Source: Lota lota
Lineage: Eukaryota > Chordata > Actinopteri > Gadiformes > Lotidae
Direction of reading: 5' to 3'
NCBI GenBank assembly: GCA_026745465.1
Contig: JACYXH010000404.1
Span: 117,435 to 181,434, forward strand
Length of the DNA stretch: 64,000 nucleotides
Shown here in pieces: positions 1 to 12,309 of the stretch (the first letter of the stretch is position 1; each line of letters starts with the position of its first letter). The notes under the pieces were generated by a model. The model was not told the origin of the DNA and searched no databases. It worked only from the letters and a program-made list of their open reading frames with translations. Position numbers and translations under genes: made by a program.

Positions 1-328
1 TTCATTGTCTCCTTGTTTGTTTAAAAGACTGTAGTCTGAGAACCCATCGAAAGCTAACCAAACCAGTTTGACTGCTGCTGTCACAAAGCTGTTGTAAAAC
101 TTCCTTTCTACTCTATAATTAAACAATTCCTTCAAATTACAATCATAAAAAAGAATGAAACATGAAACAGACAATGCCACATTTTTTTCTCACACTATTT
201 ATTTGTATTCATGCATCCTAAACCGCATTATGGATTCCAACCATGTCAGCCAAAAATATATCATACAATTGTTATTATCTCAGCTGTCGTGGCAATTTCT
301 GTATGAGAGTGCTAAGCTTTCAATGCTG

Positions 329-1113
329 GCGAGCAGGAGGCTCCTCTCTAAAAGAGTGAGCCCTGAGCAGGAGGCTCCTCTCTAATAGAGCCCTGAGCAG
401 GAGGCTCCTCTCTAATAGAGCCCTGAGCAGGAGGCTCCTCTCTAATAGAGCCCTGAGCAGGAGGCTCCTCTCTAATAGAGCCCTGAGCAGGAGGCTCTTC
501 TCTAATAGAGTGAGCCCTGAGCAGGAGGCTCTTCTCTAAAAGAGTGAGCCCTGAGCAGGAGGCTCCTCTCTAATAGAGTGAGCCCTGAGCAGGAGGCTCC
601 TCTCTGATAGAGCCCTGAGCAGGAGGCTCCTCTCTAATAGAGTGAGCCCTGAGCAGGAGGCTCCTCTCTGATAGAGCCCTGAGCAGGAGGCTCTTCTCTA
701 ATAGAGTGAGCCCTGAGCAGGAGGCTCCTCTCTAATAGAGTGAGCCCTGAGCAGGAGGCTCCTCTCTAATAGAGTGAGCCCTGAGCAGGAGGCTCCTCTC
801 TGATAGAGTGAGCCCTGAGCAGGAGGCTCCTCTCTAATAGAGTGAGCCCTGAGCAGGAGGCTCCTCTCTGATAGAGCCCTGAGCAGGAGGCTCCTCTCTA
901 ATAGAGTGAGCCCTGAGCAGGAGGCTCCTCTCTGATAGAGTGAGCCCTGAGCAGGAGGCTCCTCTCTAATAGAGTGAGCCCTGAGCAGGAGGCTCCTCTC
1001 TAATAGAGCCCTGAGCAGGAGGCTCCTCTCTAATAGAGCCCTGAGCAGGAGGCTCCTCTCTAATAGAGCCCTGAGCAGGAGGCTCCACTCTGATAGAATG
1101 AGCCCTGAGCAAC
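329..1113. repeat. 30/34-bp minisatellite
   Basis: Tandem copies of a unit with core GAGCAGGAGGCTCCTCTCTA fill the interval. Two unit lengths alternate irregularly: a 30-bp form with AATAGAGCCCT and a 34-bp form with an extra TGAG (AATAGAGTGAGCCCT). Each unit holds a near-perfect palindrome, AGGAGGCTCCT, so every copy could form a small hairpin. Short reading frames through it come from the repeat and I do not consider them genes. Confidence 0.95.
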
Positions 1114-1255
1114 AGGGTTACAGAGTATTTATCAGGAAGTTTGTTTACAGAGGAGACGGTCTGAAAGGCACCTTGGTTTCCTATTGGATGTATGTTAACA
1201 TAGAGTAGATGGTCATGTGCCGTGCCCTTGTACATTAGGTCATGGACCACTAAAA

Positions 1256-1310
1256 CAGTGTTTCTCAAATGGGGATACGCATACCCCTAGGGGTACTTTG
1301 AAGGATTGCA
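1256..1310 (+). mobile_element. Possible hAT-type transposon terminus
   Basis: The stretch begins CAGTGTTTCTCAAATGGGG and continues through a small palindrome around ACCCCTAGGGGT. CAGTGTTTCTCAA-type ends are typical of vertebrate hAT elements. I did not find the matching inverted end (TTGAGAAACACTG) within the next kilobase, so this could be a truncated copy or a chance match. Confidence 0.3.
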
Positions 1311-3238
1311 TCCTTAATATAGCCTATTTCCAACTAGAACAAAAAATAAGATTAAGTTACATAAAATTAAGTTATTCAGGACGTAACGTTAGCATGGTCA
1401 GGTCCTTCCGCATTTCAGTGCATTTTGCAACAGTGAACAACAAACACACACTTACCACATATTACCAAAATAACTGTGATGGCTTTATTTTGGAATCTCT
1501 TCCTCTTCCTTGCTTCCCTGCTTTGAACATATTCCACTGACATAAGATATGTATTTTATATGTAGATGTATATTATCAGCAAATTAAGCACAACTTCCCT
1601 TCACACCCTGCTGCAGTTTGGTTTAGTTATAGTTCAAACGATAATGTCAGTCCTCACTGAAAACTTGTGATCACAGCTAGGTCAGAAAGGTCATAGAGCT
1701 GAGAAAGCTATTTTAGGGTTCAAGGGACAAAAAATGTGAACCTTGCGTAGTCTTTGAAGTTTAGGAGACAGGGTCCCCTGTTGCCATCTATGACTTAGAA
1801 CAGGCATGACACAAAGATCAATCAGGTAAGTAGAAGGAAATTCATTTATTCCCTATCTACATGATCAATAAGATAATTCCAACATACAACAATCCCCAGT
1901 TACAAGGTTTGGAATGATTGCTATGCAGAAGACATTAACTATATTATTATTATGATCAGAAATTAAACCCAACACAAATACTGTCATTATCAGGATTGGT
2001 TAAGAAGTCATTTCCACTAGGGCCTTTAGAAACCCAGACCTGGTCGTTGTTTGCTAATTTGACAACACCACTGACACTTGCTTTTTTGCCACATTTATCA
2101 GGTAGACTGGTGTGGTAGAGTGACACTACAGTCTCACCATTCTTACAGATGGCACAGGAAACAAAAAGCCATCGGTAGCATTTGCATGTCGCAGTGAGGA
2201 CAAATATTTGGAAGAAGTGAAGTAGTATTCAAATATTTCCATAAAACCTACAAAAGGACTGTGCTGGTTTTCCACTGAGATGATGAAAATGGTGGCAAAA
2301 TGTGATGTTAGTATAAAAGAAACATGATGTTAGTGATGCCATTACACGATTGGTTGTACAGCAAAAAACAATTACCGGATCTAGCAATGGGTATTGAATC
2401 GGCCTAGCCGTCGTTTCTGCTGCCTAGCCGTCTCTTGAAAAACAGCTGCTCCATCATGACTGATAATACCAAGTATAAACAAAACATAAAACAAATACAC
2501 AGCTAGATTAATAAAAATTTACACATCAGATTGCATCAATGCCTTACAGAGGTCTAAAGCTAGACAACAGCTGCTTACCTAATGTTGCGTTGTGGAAGAA
2601 GACACTGCTTTCAACAAGCATACACGGCTTTCAACATGAAATGGCATTCATGAGTGTATCTTATTATAGTATCTTAATTAGTAGAGGACAAAACATGCTA
2701 GTTGATGAGCACTCTTCTACATTTGTAAGATGTTGACTTGTAACAACTTCCTTTCCAAGATTACATTACTTATGACAAATTCAAAGTTATTTAAATGACA
2801 TAAATATGAATATGTTTCTACAAAATGTCTTTGCAGTTCATCCTGCTACTTGTTCAACATATGGTATCCTAATTCTGCACCATATACATAATAGTATAGC
2901 CCAACATGGGGAGGCTCTTCTTGTTAGCAGGTGATAACCTGTTTATATTTATATCCCTATCCCACTGAGCCCTTGATCCAAGGGCTCTAATTCCCTGAAT
3001 CGTCCAAATCCAAATCCACCGATGGAGTGGGAGTGAACATATTTAGATGCAGAGAAAGACGGTTACAATTTTAAGGCAAACAGACAGCAAAGGGGGTGAC
3101 GAAAGGTCTGGTTGGAGAGAGGCCCATAAAATGTCTCCTGCACACGGTGTGTGCGAGAGGTTGAGTTGGGTGGCCCCAGGGTCACTCGGGTGCCACTTGT
3201 GTGTTTCCTGGTAGCCTGGAGGGGCGGTCGGGTGCGGC

Positions 3239-3246
3239 TGACGTCA
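3239..3246. promoter_or_regulatory. Palindromic CRE-like site
   Basis: TGACGTCA, the full CREB/ATF palindrome, sits in a GC-rich block about 430 bases upstream of the first proposed exon of the LBH-like gene. It is a plausible promoter element for that gene. Only the site itself is seen; a link to transcription is inferred. Confidence 0.35.
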
Positions 3247-3667
3247 CCCAGCCAGCCTCCGTAATTGAAAGAGACTCTAATCCCACTCCTCCCCCAAAGC
3301 CTGGTTAGGGGTGGGAGGGTACGATGTGGGGAGAGACGGATAGAGATAGAAAGAGTGAGGAGTGGGAGCCAGAGTGGATGGAAGTTGGGTCATCGCAGAC
3401 AAAGCGAGGCTGGCGCAGGCTGTCGAATGGGGGTGCCGTTGTTCTTGTTCTCTGTGCGACCGGACACAGCAGTGGCGATTTACCCATGAGAGGGCCAACT
3501 TGTTAATCAACCCCCTGTCCACAGCTTGCACCTCCTGTGTCCCATCCCCGGATAAGGGCCCCTCCATCCGAGCCTCGCCCTGGAGGCCAGCGGCCTGCCC
3601 GGGGGATCTGAGGAGGGGGGATGCTGTGGGACCTGCAGCCCTCCTCCTGCACCCCTTCTTGATTTAG

Positions 3668-6600
3668 CCATACTTGTTGCGGAGGTACCAGACTTCCCAA
3701 ATGTTGAGCTGTGTCTGGCTGAAGATCATTTCTACATGCCCTCGATCGAAGGGTAAGACATTGTTACACTCTCTCTTTCTCTCTCTCTCTCTCTCTAAAG
3801 AAAAGTGTGCTAATGGGTGCATTTGCCAGCTCTTTCCTTACCCAGCCACACTAGGGTTACTATAACTATTCTCCCCAGTTCTTCAACTGGTCTCTCAACT
3901 GGATGAAGTAGCTATAGTGGTAGTACAGTCTTGATTTAAGCGGATGTCCACAGTAAAGAAATCCATCCATAGTTTGGTCATCTAATACAGTGAAGAGACA
4001 GGTATGTGTGAGTGTGTGTATCAGATGACCTGTGTGTGTAAGTGGGAGGCTTAAGGTTACTGCAGCTGTGATACTGCCTGTCTAAAAATATCCAAAATGC
4101 CATTACAAGGCTACCATGTGCAGCACATAAAAACATTTGTCAAAATCCATGGGCTTACTGACACCTCTTTTTAGGTTGGTTTAGCTCTTGTGAAGAGTCA
4201 GCACCACAAAATGTATTGCATAATAGTGAGACATCAAAACCACAGTTTCCTGTTGTTTCCTTCTTCTCAGATCCACAGCTTTGACTCATCCAATTAAATG
4301 CTGAATGCCATTTTTCAGCAGTGGTTATTGCGGAGACAAGATAGGAAAACAGAAATGACATTTTTGCGAAGGCTAGCTGCGTAGCAGGACAACATATATT
4401 GTTTTAACCCAGGTGAAATTTGTAGCTAGGGGGATTTGCAGGTGTGAGAGCAGGAAAATACTTTAAGGGAGGGGTTACAACAGGGCTTAGCGGCTCATCC
4501 TTATAACAGCTGAAAGTTTCCATCCCAGGTGGCGTACAGAAAGCTTAACTTGACACACTTCTCAAACTCAGAACTTGAATTGACTTCCAACATTCTGTAC
4601 AGAGTTGTTAGGGCCGGGCCCATTCAATACAAGCGGGCCGGGCCCATTCAATACAAGCGGGCCGGGCCCATTCAATACAAGCGGGCCGGGCCCATTCAAT
4701 ACAAGCGGGCCGGGCCCATTCAATACAAGCGGGCCGGGCCCATTCAAGACAAGCGACACCACAAAGCGGATTCTGTCAAGGACAGGATGTCCGGCTTTAT
4801 GCCACTTTGGCTGAATCTGACAAGTTAAGGAAAATAAGTGTATTCAACATTTCCCTTCATAATACAAATTTTTTTATACTATAATGTCAAAGAGTGTTAT
4901 CTTTAAGAGGAAACTGTCCACTTTTTTAAAATAACTTATGCTAGTGTCGGATTGACCTCTAAAAATAATAGATATATGGCCCCACAACATTAAACCGTAT
5001 AGCTTTGAATTTGCATATGGTGTGGCGTCAGCGTGGCGGTCCACCAAGTGAAGTGGAAAAGAGGAGTAAAAGAGGCTTCAGACAGATCTTCGCTCACCGT
5101 TAATCCCGGGTCAACGTTAGTGGAGACCACAGCCTCAACAGATTGAGGTTAAGCCTGGCCAGCTCACACATACAGCCAACACTTTATGCACAAAAAGTCC
5201 ATTTAAATATCAGACTTACAATTTAGTGGATCTTGAGGCTGAGGCACAGCTAGGGTTAACACCATGAACAGGTTCATAATGTCTTACTGTGATAGATTGG
5301 CAGTGGTGGAGTAGGTGATGGATTGGCAGTGGTGGAGTAGGTGATGGATTGGCAGTGGTGGAGTAGGTGATGGATTGGCAGTGGTGGAGTAGGTGATGGA
5401 TTGACCTGCAGACACTGAGAGGCAGAGAGAGGTCTTGTAATTCCTCAGCTATGGCTCCAAAAGACAACTTTATAAAAAGATATGTAAGGGAAAGGGGCAT
5501 AATTCTGACAGTTACATGTGTTAAATAGAAAGGAGGAAGACAACATAATCTTGATGGAAGCAAATGTTAGAATGTCCAATCTTGACCAGTGTGTGTGGAA
5601 ACATACTTAAACGTGCACACACAATTTGTTTGTAAAGGAGTAGAGGATGTAGATATCATATAGCACGCGTGAGCTGATGGCTTTAAAATACAAATGAATG
5701 ATATGAATTCATGGTAATGATTCTGGACAGACAGACACAGAAAGACAGAGGTAATACAAAAGCCTTTCAAAACCGTTTTTAAGTAACACCAAACATCACC
5801 AAATATCCCGAGCATACAAAGGTAGGCATACTATTTAATTTGAACAACTAAAGTGTGTTTCAAATGAAAGAAATTAAAACAAAAGAAAAAAACAACCACT
5901 GCAACTATATTTAGCGTCTTTCCTTCTTTCTCTCCAGTTATTGTGTTGTGTGCTGCCACTCCCATCATTGCTGTCATGTCCCTTTCAACAGAGAAATGGA
6001 AGAGACGATCAATCAGGATCCGAGCGTAGAGGAGATGCAGAGGATGGACACCAGACTGCGATTCCAGGTACGAGTAAGACCATACTATAACTGAGTAAAC
6101 CTGATTAGCTGAAGGAGTTGATCTGTCAAGGCAAGTACTCCCTCCCACTGAAATCGATGTGGGCGGCTAGAGGACCAGACTGATCTGTGTATCGAAACAG
6201 AATATGAGGTCACATGATCAGGATGGTCTCCAGGCAAATAGCGATTATCATCTTAACACCTGTAGTTAGGTCTTAGCAAAAGGTGTAGCCAATTGCAGGC
6301 ATCACAAATGTACTTGGGGTAGAGGAAGAGAGGAGACACAGAAACGCATACAGACACACGCAGAAAAGACCACAAGGGACAGAAGACACTGGGGAGCTTA
6401 AATAACATGGAACACACAGGTGAATTTAATCAGCAATCCACAGAGGTGGTTGGGATTTCACAAACGAGGACACACAGGGGGGAAAACAAGCAGGGGGCCA
6501 GTCATCTTACGATCTCATCCTAGACTCACCTCCATCTCATTGGCAACCATTAGATTTTCCCAGAGCCAGTTGCCGTGGCGCCTGGCCCCGAGAGCTCCCT

Positions 6601-7111
6601 GCCCTGCGGGGACTGGGACCACCAGAAGGTGCGGCTGCCCTCCATCGTGGTGGAGCCCACCGAGCTGAGAGAGGTGGAGAGCGGGGAGCTGCGCTGGCCG
6701 CCCGAGGGCACCGACCAGGAGGAAGACGAGGAGGACCTGTTCCTGGAGCAGTGCATCCCCCCGGCAAACATCGCCGACTGGGGGTATGAAGAGGAGGAGG
6801 AAGAGGAGGGGGAGGAGGAGGATGAAGGGCAGGAGAGAGAGGAGAGGTCGGTTATCCTGAACCATCAGCAAAGCCTGTCTCTCATTGGTAGGTCGTCCGT
6901 ATGACACACACACACACATGCTTGCACACACACACAACAAAGCCTACGGCAACAAATGTCTGCAATGTCCGAAAGATGTAGTGACTACAAAATGGTTGAC
7001 ACACACACATAGACCGTAGCATGTGACACATATTTTCATTTTTCAGACCTTCAGTCGGACACCTTCAGGGATGACACCCCAACTCTTCCACCAAGCAATG
7101 CACTCAACTGA
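3668..7111 (+). CDS. LBH-domain protein, four-exon model
   Basis: Proposed join: 3668-3752, 5992-6067, 6566-6887, 7047-7111. The diagnostic exon is 6566-6887. It encodes RLPSIVVEPTE and VESGELRWPP, the hallmark of the LBH (limb-bud-and-heart) family of small acidic transcriptional cofactors. A long Glu/Asp-rich tail follows. All junctions are GT-AG and keep frame: CGAAGG/GTAAGA to TTTCAACAG, TTCCAG/GTACGA to TTTTCCCAGAG, CTCATTG/GTAGGT to TTTTTCAG. The last exon ends at TGA 7109-7111, and AATAAA follows at 7181. Translation could start at ATG 3736, giving about 159 residues, or at ATG 5996, giving 152. Vertebrate LBH is about 105 residues, so this is a longer LBH-domain relative rather than clear LBH. 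Whether 3668-3752 is coding or leader is uncertain, and exons further upstream are possible. The end lies about 630 bases before the first receptor gene. Confidence 0.62.
4611..4755. repeat. 24-bp GC-rich minisatellite in LBH-like intron 1
   Basis: Six copies of GGGCCGGGCCCATTCAATAC plus AAGC in perfect register; only the last is altered (AAGAC). The period is a multiple of three, so several frames stay open across it, which explains the repetitive short frames here. It lies in the first intron of the proposed LBH-like gene. Confidence 0.93.
5291..5404. repeat. 26-bp minisatellite
   Basis: About four and a half copies of GATTGGCAGTGGTGGAGTAG+GTGATG, nearly identical, inside intron 1 of the proposed LBH-like gene. 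Not coding. Confidence 0.9.
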
Positions 7112-7468
7112 CCTACCGCTGCAACACCTGTGACCCCTGATGGCACTGAGAGGAGACCCCTAACATCAAGTATCTTACAGAATAAAGATCCCCGGGGAAA
7201 GAAAAAAAGAGAGGGTTGAGAAATCAGTGTCTTCCAACCCCCAAAATAGATGAGTGATTAAATAAAGAATTGCAAAAACAATCCCAACAACATTTATGTA
7301 AATGACAAGCTATGTCTAGAATGTCTGAATAGTATGTATGAGAATATGTTTCTTTCCTTTATTTAACCAGATAAATCATTGAGATTTAAATCCCTATTTC
7401 AAGAGGAGCATGGCAAAGAAAGCAGCATAAAATTAACATCAGGTTACTGAGAACACAAATAAGGACAA

Positions 7469-7503
<35 letters not shown>

Positions 7504-7668
7504 ATTGCCATGTTCCATCTTGCAAGCAGATCTTTGCTCATTTCCGTTGTACTTTTAGAGAGCTTGGTTAATTTAAAGACACAGCAAATGTCTTCATATT
7601 ACACACACACACACACACATTGATAAATGTGCAGGGAGGGATCTGTGTGTGTTTGTGTCCATGTACCA

Positions 7669-7675
7669 TATATAA
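7669..7675 (+). promoter_or_regulatory. TATA box of receptor copy A
   Basis: TATATAA, about 70 bases upstream of the start codon. The same position in copy C keeps TATATAA. Copy B has TATATAT followed by C. Confidence 0.55.
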
Positions 7676-7710
7676 GTTGTTCTGTTCAAAGAGAGAAGAG
7701 TCTCGTTGTC

Positions 7711-7728
7711 ATGCAGTGCAGCACTTAA
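7711..7728 (+). promoter_or_regulatory. Short upstream ORF in receptor copy A leader
   Basis: ATG-CAG-TGC-AGC-ACT-TAA, a five-codon reading frame ending 11 bases before the receptor start codon. It is also present in copy B (21209-21226) but lost in copy C, where the ATG reads GTG. A uORF this close could dampen initiation at the receptor ATG; that effect is inference. Confidence 0.4.
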
Positions 7729-7739
7729 CCAACACAAAA

Positions 7740-9087
7740 ATGGACCCTGAAGCTGTAAGTTAAAACTAAATTAAATTAAAGATGTTTTAAAACTTTTCTG
7801 ACTATTTAACCAACATGAAAACAAATCAGTTTTTTATTCTTAAGATAAGATTTTACTTTCAAACAATTTTAACAAAGACAATTATTAATGCATGATTGAT
7901 TATAGTTTATTTCTTCTTTCTTTCTTTAGGAGAAACATTTTGAACATGATTGAGGATAGTAACTATGTTTAGCTGTTTCTAGCCTACATGCATGTCTGTG
8001 GATATGGTGCGCTTAGTTTAAATTGTTTTCATTTGACCAGCAATTCTTCTCCATGCAACAGTTTACACCAACCATGGATTATTCTTCTTCCAATGGTACT
8101 ATGGACTACGACCCATTTGAAGATACCCTGGTGCCTGAACTTAGGCCCATCCAAATAGTGACCCTGGTCTTCTGCGGGCTTGTGTTTATCCTGGGCGTTC
8201 CCGGTAATGCTCTGGTAGTGTGGGTGACGGGGTTCGGCATGTCTCGCACCGTCACCTCCATCTGGTTCCTCAATCTCTCCCTGGCTGATTTTCTGTGCTG
8301 CCTCTTCCTCCCGATCCTAATGGTGCCATTGGCTCACGACGACCACTGGCATTTTGGCCCCATCGCCTGCACGCTGTTGAAGAGTCTGTTCTACCTGGTG
8401 ATGCACTGCAGCGTTCTGCTGCTGGTCCTGATCAGCCTGGACCGCTGTATGCTGGTGAACTGGGCCGTCTGGTGCCAGAACAACAGGCACCCTCGGCAGG
8501 CGGTCTATGCCTGTGTGGGAGCCTGGCTCCTGGCACTGTTGGCTACCATTCCAGAGCTGCTCTTCACCAGGGAGGTGGATTGGGGAACAAAGAAGGAGTG
8601 CTTTGGGAAGCGTTCTCAGGTCGAATCCCAGATCATCGTCGGTTTCCGTTTTGTTTCTGGATTCCTGCTTCCCTTCATGGCCATTGTGTTCAGCCATATC
8701 GCGGTGTACAAAAGAGCCAGTGCTATGTCCGGAAATATCCGCTCGAAACGCACCCTGAAGGTCATCATCGCTGTCTCCACCAGTTTTTTCTTTTGCTGGC
8801 TGCCACTGCACATTACAGATATTCTGATAACTTTGATCAGTCGATCTTCTCCGCATCGGCCCAACATAAACATGGCACACTCACTGTCTCTCTGCCTGGC
8901 GTATTTCAACAGCTGCATCAACCCCATTCTCTATGTGTGTTTGGGCCGTGACTTCAGGTCCAGCATGAATCAAACCCTTCGCAGCCACTTCAACTTCATC
9001 AGAGAAGAACCCACGTGCCATGAAACCAGTGCCACTGTCAACTCCAAGTCCAGTGGCACGGCGACTGCAGAAATAACAGGTGTCTGA
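7740..9087 (+). CDS. c5ar1: C5a anaphylatoxin receptor 1-like GPCR, copy A
   Basis: Join 7740-7754 and 8041-9087, 353 residues. Exon 1 encodes only MDPEA, then GTAAGT. Exon 2 follows TTTGACCAG. C5AR1 genes are known for a tiny first coding exon. Seven membrane segments lie near residues 43-67, 77-99, 113-135, 157-176, 203-226, 242-268 and 285-305. GNALVVWV in TM1, IWFLNL before TM2, WCQN in loop 2 and TLKV before TM6 match C5aR1 closely. Cys115 and Cys192 should form the conserved disulfide. The DRY site reads DRC, TM6 has CWLP and TM7 NPILY. The acidic N-terminus has Tyr19 and Tyr28 next to Asp (possible sulfation) and the sequon Asn23-Gly-Thr. The tail is Ser/Thr-rich. The likely role is a Gi-coupled receptor for complement C5a on leukocytes. 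Orthology rather than a related chemoattractant receptor is inferred. Confidence 0.88.
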
Positions 9088-11970
9088 TGGAGCAAACCTA
9101 ACTTAGCAGCCGGCGAGGTAGCACTCAGACTCCGCGGTTGTCCAACCTGTCCAGATAATTGTTAAACTCTGTGATGGCCAATATCTAAATATTGGTATCC
9201 TGAATTACACCCATTACAATGTGTTTGAATTAGTCCATTTTTGTATAAAGGAGTGGAAGAACCTTTGCTAGAAACACACGCATGCACGCGTTGCACTGCA
9301 TGCATGTTTACGACACATCCTAGAATATCAGGAACATACTTTATGTACACACAAACACACACAACACACACACACACACATCGACACCCACTTAATTTTT
9401 TTGTAATATCTATTGTATTACATTGTATTGTATTACACCTTTGACCACATAACAATTAATGTATATTATTAATGCGCTTGCTTGGCAACTATTTTGCTGT
9501 CTTGGGGAATCATTGCGACGTTCCATTTACCTCGGACGTAAGAGCTGGGAATGACGTAATTACCTGAGTTGACCACGTTCCAGCAAGTTGGAAAACCTAG
9601 ATGCTTTAATAATTAGCAATCTAGCCAGGTTAGCCATTGTCAGCAATATCAGTTGATTGTGCATTACACTTAGCCTGATATTTTTCCGCATACAAACCCT
9701 GTAACATGTCTACAGATAGAAGTAGGCCAGTTCTTTGTGTACGACTGATTTAATTTGACATAAAGATAGAATTGCTAATACAAAGAATATAACCAAAGCT
9801 TTCAATACTGTTGGTGTGCGGCTCCATCTAGGATGCTGAGGTCGGGGTTGTTAGGTTTTTCAGACTTTCCGAGTCAGAAATCCAACTTCAGATTTAGGGG
9901 TTAGGGTTATGACACCTCTAGCCATAGGGTGGGGTTGTTCGTCCACTTTGATGGAGGCAGACTGAAAGGACACATATTTCACTTTTTAAACTCCCTTTCT
10001 AAAATGTTCTTTAGCTCGTCAACCAAATAACATAATTGTTTGCCTGACTGGCCATATGATTTGGGCTCCTAAAAGCTAAAAAGCAATAAGGTATTCTTAT
10101 TTTATGCTATTCAATTTGCAAAGACCTCGGAATTTGAATTGACCGCCAGTCAAATAGCGAGCTACTTTTACCCAAAAAGTGGCGGGGGTACGACGCAAGG
10201 GCAGAGTACCTGGATGGGCTGCTCATGTATTGCTTGTTGGAAGAATGACGATTTGTTTTCAATAAATGATTGCTAATGTTGTTGCTGTGTTCATTTTGTG
10301 AAATCTTACTAGGTAGTCTGTCGTAACCGATTCAGTAACTGTTTTATAAAAGCCATAAGTCACTTGTGGCCGTGGATTTTCACTATCTTCACTATCACTA
10401 TCACTATCTGTTCTAAGATCCCTGTAAACCACAGCCTCTCATGGCTTATTGCTTAATCATACCATGGCCTGTGGAAGTGTTTGTGGCAGAGGTGTGGATC
10501 GAAATAGATAATGTAAAGCGAGCTGGTCATTATCACAACATATACCCTGATAGTGTGATGCAGGACCCTGACGTGAGGCGGAGGGGTCTTCCATCACCCT
10601 GAATGGGTTTGTGGTCATTATGTGTCTCTTCCCTAGCCAGCGGAACCTAGTTTACGCTTAAAAAACAAATCAAGTTACAGCAGCTCAGCTGCCAGACCAT
10701 AATGTCGTTATGGCAACGAATGTGCTGGGGTTTGGGGTAAAAGCGGACTAAATAATTTCTCTTTAAAATAGTAAATATCTGAAGTGCAATATTGAGGTGA
10801 TTATTCTTCATCTGGATTTGTGTAAATTACACTTTACATAGAACTCATAAACTTGTAAGCAATGTGAACTGTGCTTGCTCACACCCTAAACATTAATTTA
10901 CCTCATCACAGCGTGACATTCCTATCACAAACCAAGAACCAATCATTTAAGTGGTTGTTAAGAATCCTGTGTTCATATGGTACGATCAAATTCATGTATA
11001 AAATACAGGAAATAAGCGTGCATGTCACAGCAAATGAAATGATGGTCATAGGCCGTAAACAAGTTTATAAATGCATATGTACGAGAACTGGTGGGCTGGG
11101 GGATTCCAAACAGAAATGTAGCTCATTGTTCATTTTGAAAATATGTAATTAAATATATTAGTTAGGTTATTTCATAGCAGGAAAATAGCCTACCCCCATT
11201 CCAGTCCCCCAAAACACCAAAAGCACATCAAAAGCGCCAAGAGCAGTTAAAGGAGTAGTGTAGAATGTAGCGGCATCTAGCGGTTAGCTAGCCGATTGCA
11301 ACCAACTGAATATCCCCGTAAATGCTCCATTTCCAACGGCTTACAATCTATGGCGCCTGAACTTGCCTGCAATGCCTAATTCAAAGTTGCGGTGTGTGAA
11401 CTGCACACATCAACTTCTCCTTAAGCGAGACTTGGTTTGCAACTATAACAAATTGACCAGATTAAGCAATGGGTTTAGAAAATGTTTTATATCTCTGTAG
11501 GGATCCTTTGAATAATATTATAATGTGATATGAGCAAGTCAATGGCAAAAACAGGAACTTTTATAGGACGTAAACGACAGGGCCACAACATTGCCCCAAA
11601 GGATTACATTGCAGCCCATTTTCGCGGATTACGGCTGCAGTGTTCTTGCAAAATTTTGGACCGATTTCACAAATTGTTGTTGCCAAATCAGTTAGTTACA
11701 ACCAAAACGATCGGAAAACAGGGTAAAAATAAAAGGGGGTTAAAATTCAGAAGTTTTCATTTACAGGTCCAGTGTGTAAGATTGAGGTGGCAATGGGGAT
11801 GCAAATTGCAACCAACTGAACCCCCCCCCCCCCCCTCCTCCCCGAACGACCATGGACACTGTACATGTTGTAGGACATGGCGGAGGCAACAGCCTTTTAC
11901 ATGTACACTATAGAAGTTGCTCTGTTCAAATGCACGCATGCACACACACGTGCACGCACACACACTCACA
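9088..11970. other. Shared 3' flank of receptor unit A, no gene seen
   Basis: Non-coding sequence repeated after copies B and C with small differences. It contains a short CA tract (9357-9380), a 14-C run at 11821 and AT-rich DNA. Small frames such as 10871-11152 and 11530-11913 are neither spliced nor codon-biased, and their equivalents in the other units carry stops or frameshifts. I do not call them genes. Confidence 0.6.
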
Positions 11971-12309
11971 CAGAGCAAAAACACCAGTGTTGAATAAACT
12001 CTCTAAGTGTTCATTTTAACACTATCAGTGTTTATATAATTCTTACTGACCAGTGTTATTTCAACACTATTGCCAGTGTAACTGATTTTACTCTACAAAA
12101 GTGTTGACAGATTTACTCTGTTAAGTCTTTAAGAGACAACTCTTCAAAGTAGTTTATGTAGACTTTGAAGAGTGATGTGAACAAAAATCTGTTAAACAAC
12201 ATTTAAGGAGGATTAATCATCCGTATAGATATACAATAATGGACATATTCAAGAGAAAGGGATTATATACTTTTGTAAATTCTATTTGAATAGTCAAGAA
12301 TGAAAAAAG

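Larger units (their letters stand above)
1114..3660. other. Gene-poor stretch upstream of the LBH-like gene
   Basis: I see no convincing coding region on either strand. The first two thirds are AT-rich. From about 3100 the sequence becomes GC- and CpG-richer and includes a palindromic CRE, which may mark the promoter or 5' leader of the LBH-like gene downstream. Short overlapping frames at 3265-3700 on both strands reflect this base composition. Confidence 0.5.
7500..11970 (+). repeat. Tandem receptor unit A
   Basis: First of three highly similar segments. In order it has: the CATTGCCATGTTCCATCTTG start, a CA tract, a TATA box, exon 1, an intron, exon 2, then 3' flank with landmark stretches (TATGGCAACGAATGTGCTGG near 10711, a poly-C tract at 11821). 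The same order recurs at 20973-32655 (unit B, interrupted) and 32656-36015 (unit C). Similarity extends through intron and flanks, so the duplication was of genomic DNA, not retroposition. Confidence 0.9.

Noticed and set aside
3265-3700. Overlapping short ORFs on both strands in GC-rich DNA
   Set aside because: No family motif. The splice evidence supports only the exon at 3668-3752, in a different frame.
6515-6940. Minus-strand 141-codon ORF opposite the LBH-like exon
   Set aside because: Antisense shadow of the LBH exon and its GAG-rich tail.
8295-8951. 218-codon plus-frame and 187-codon minus-frame ORFs overlapping receptor copy A (also in B and C)
   Set aside because: They are out-of-frame shadows of exon 2. 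They persist in all copies only because the DNA is near-identical.
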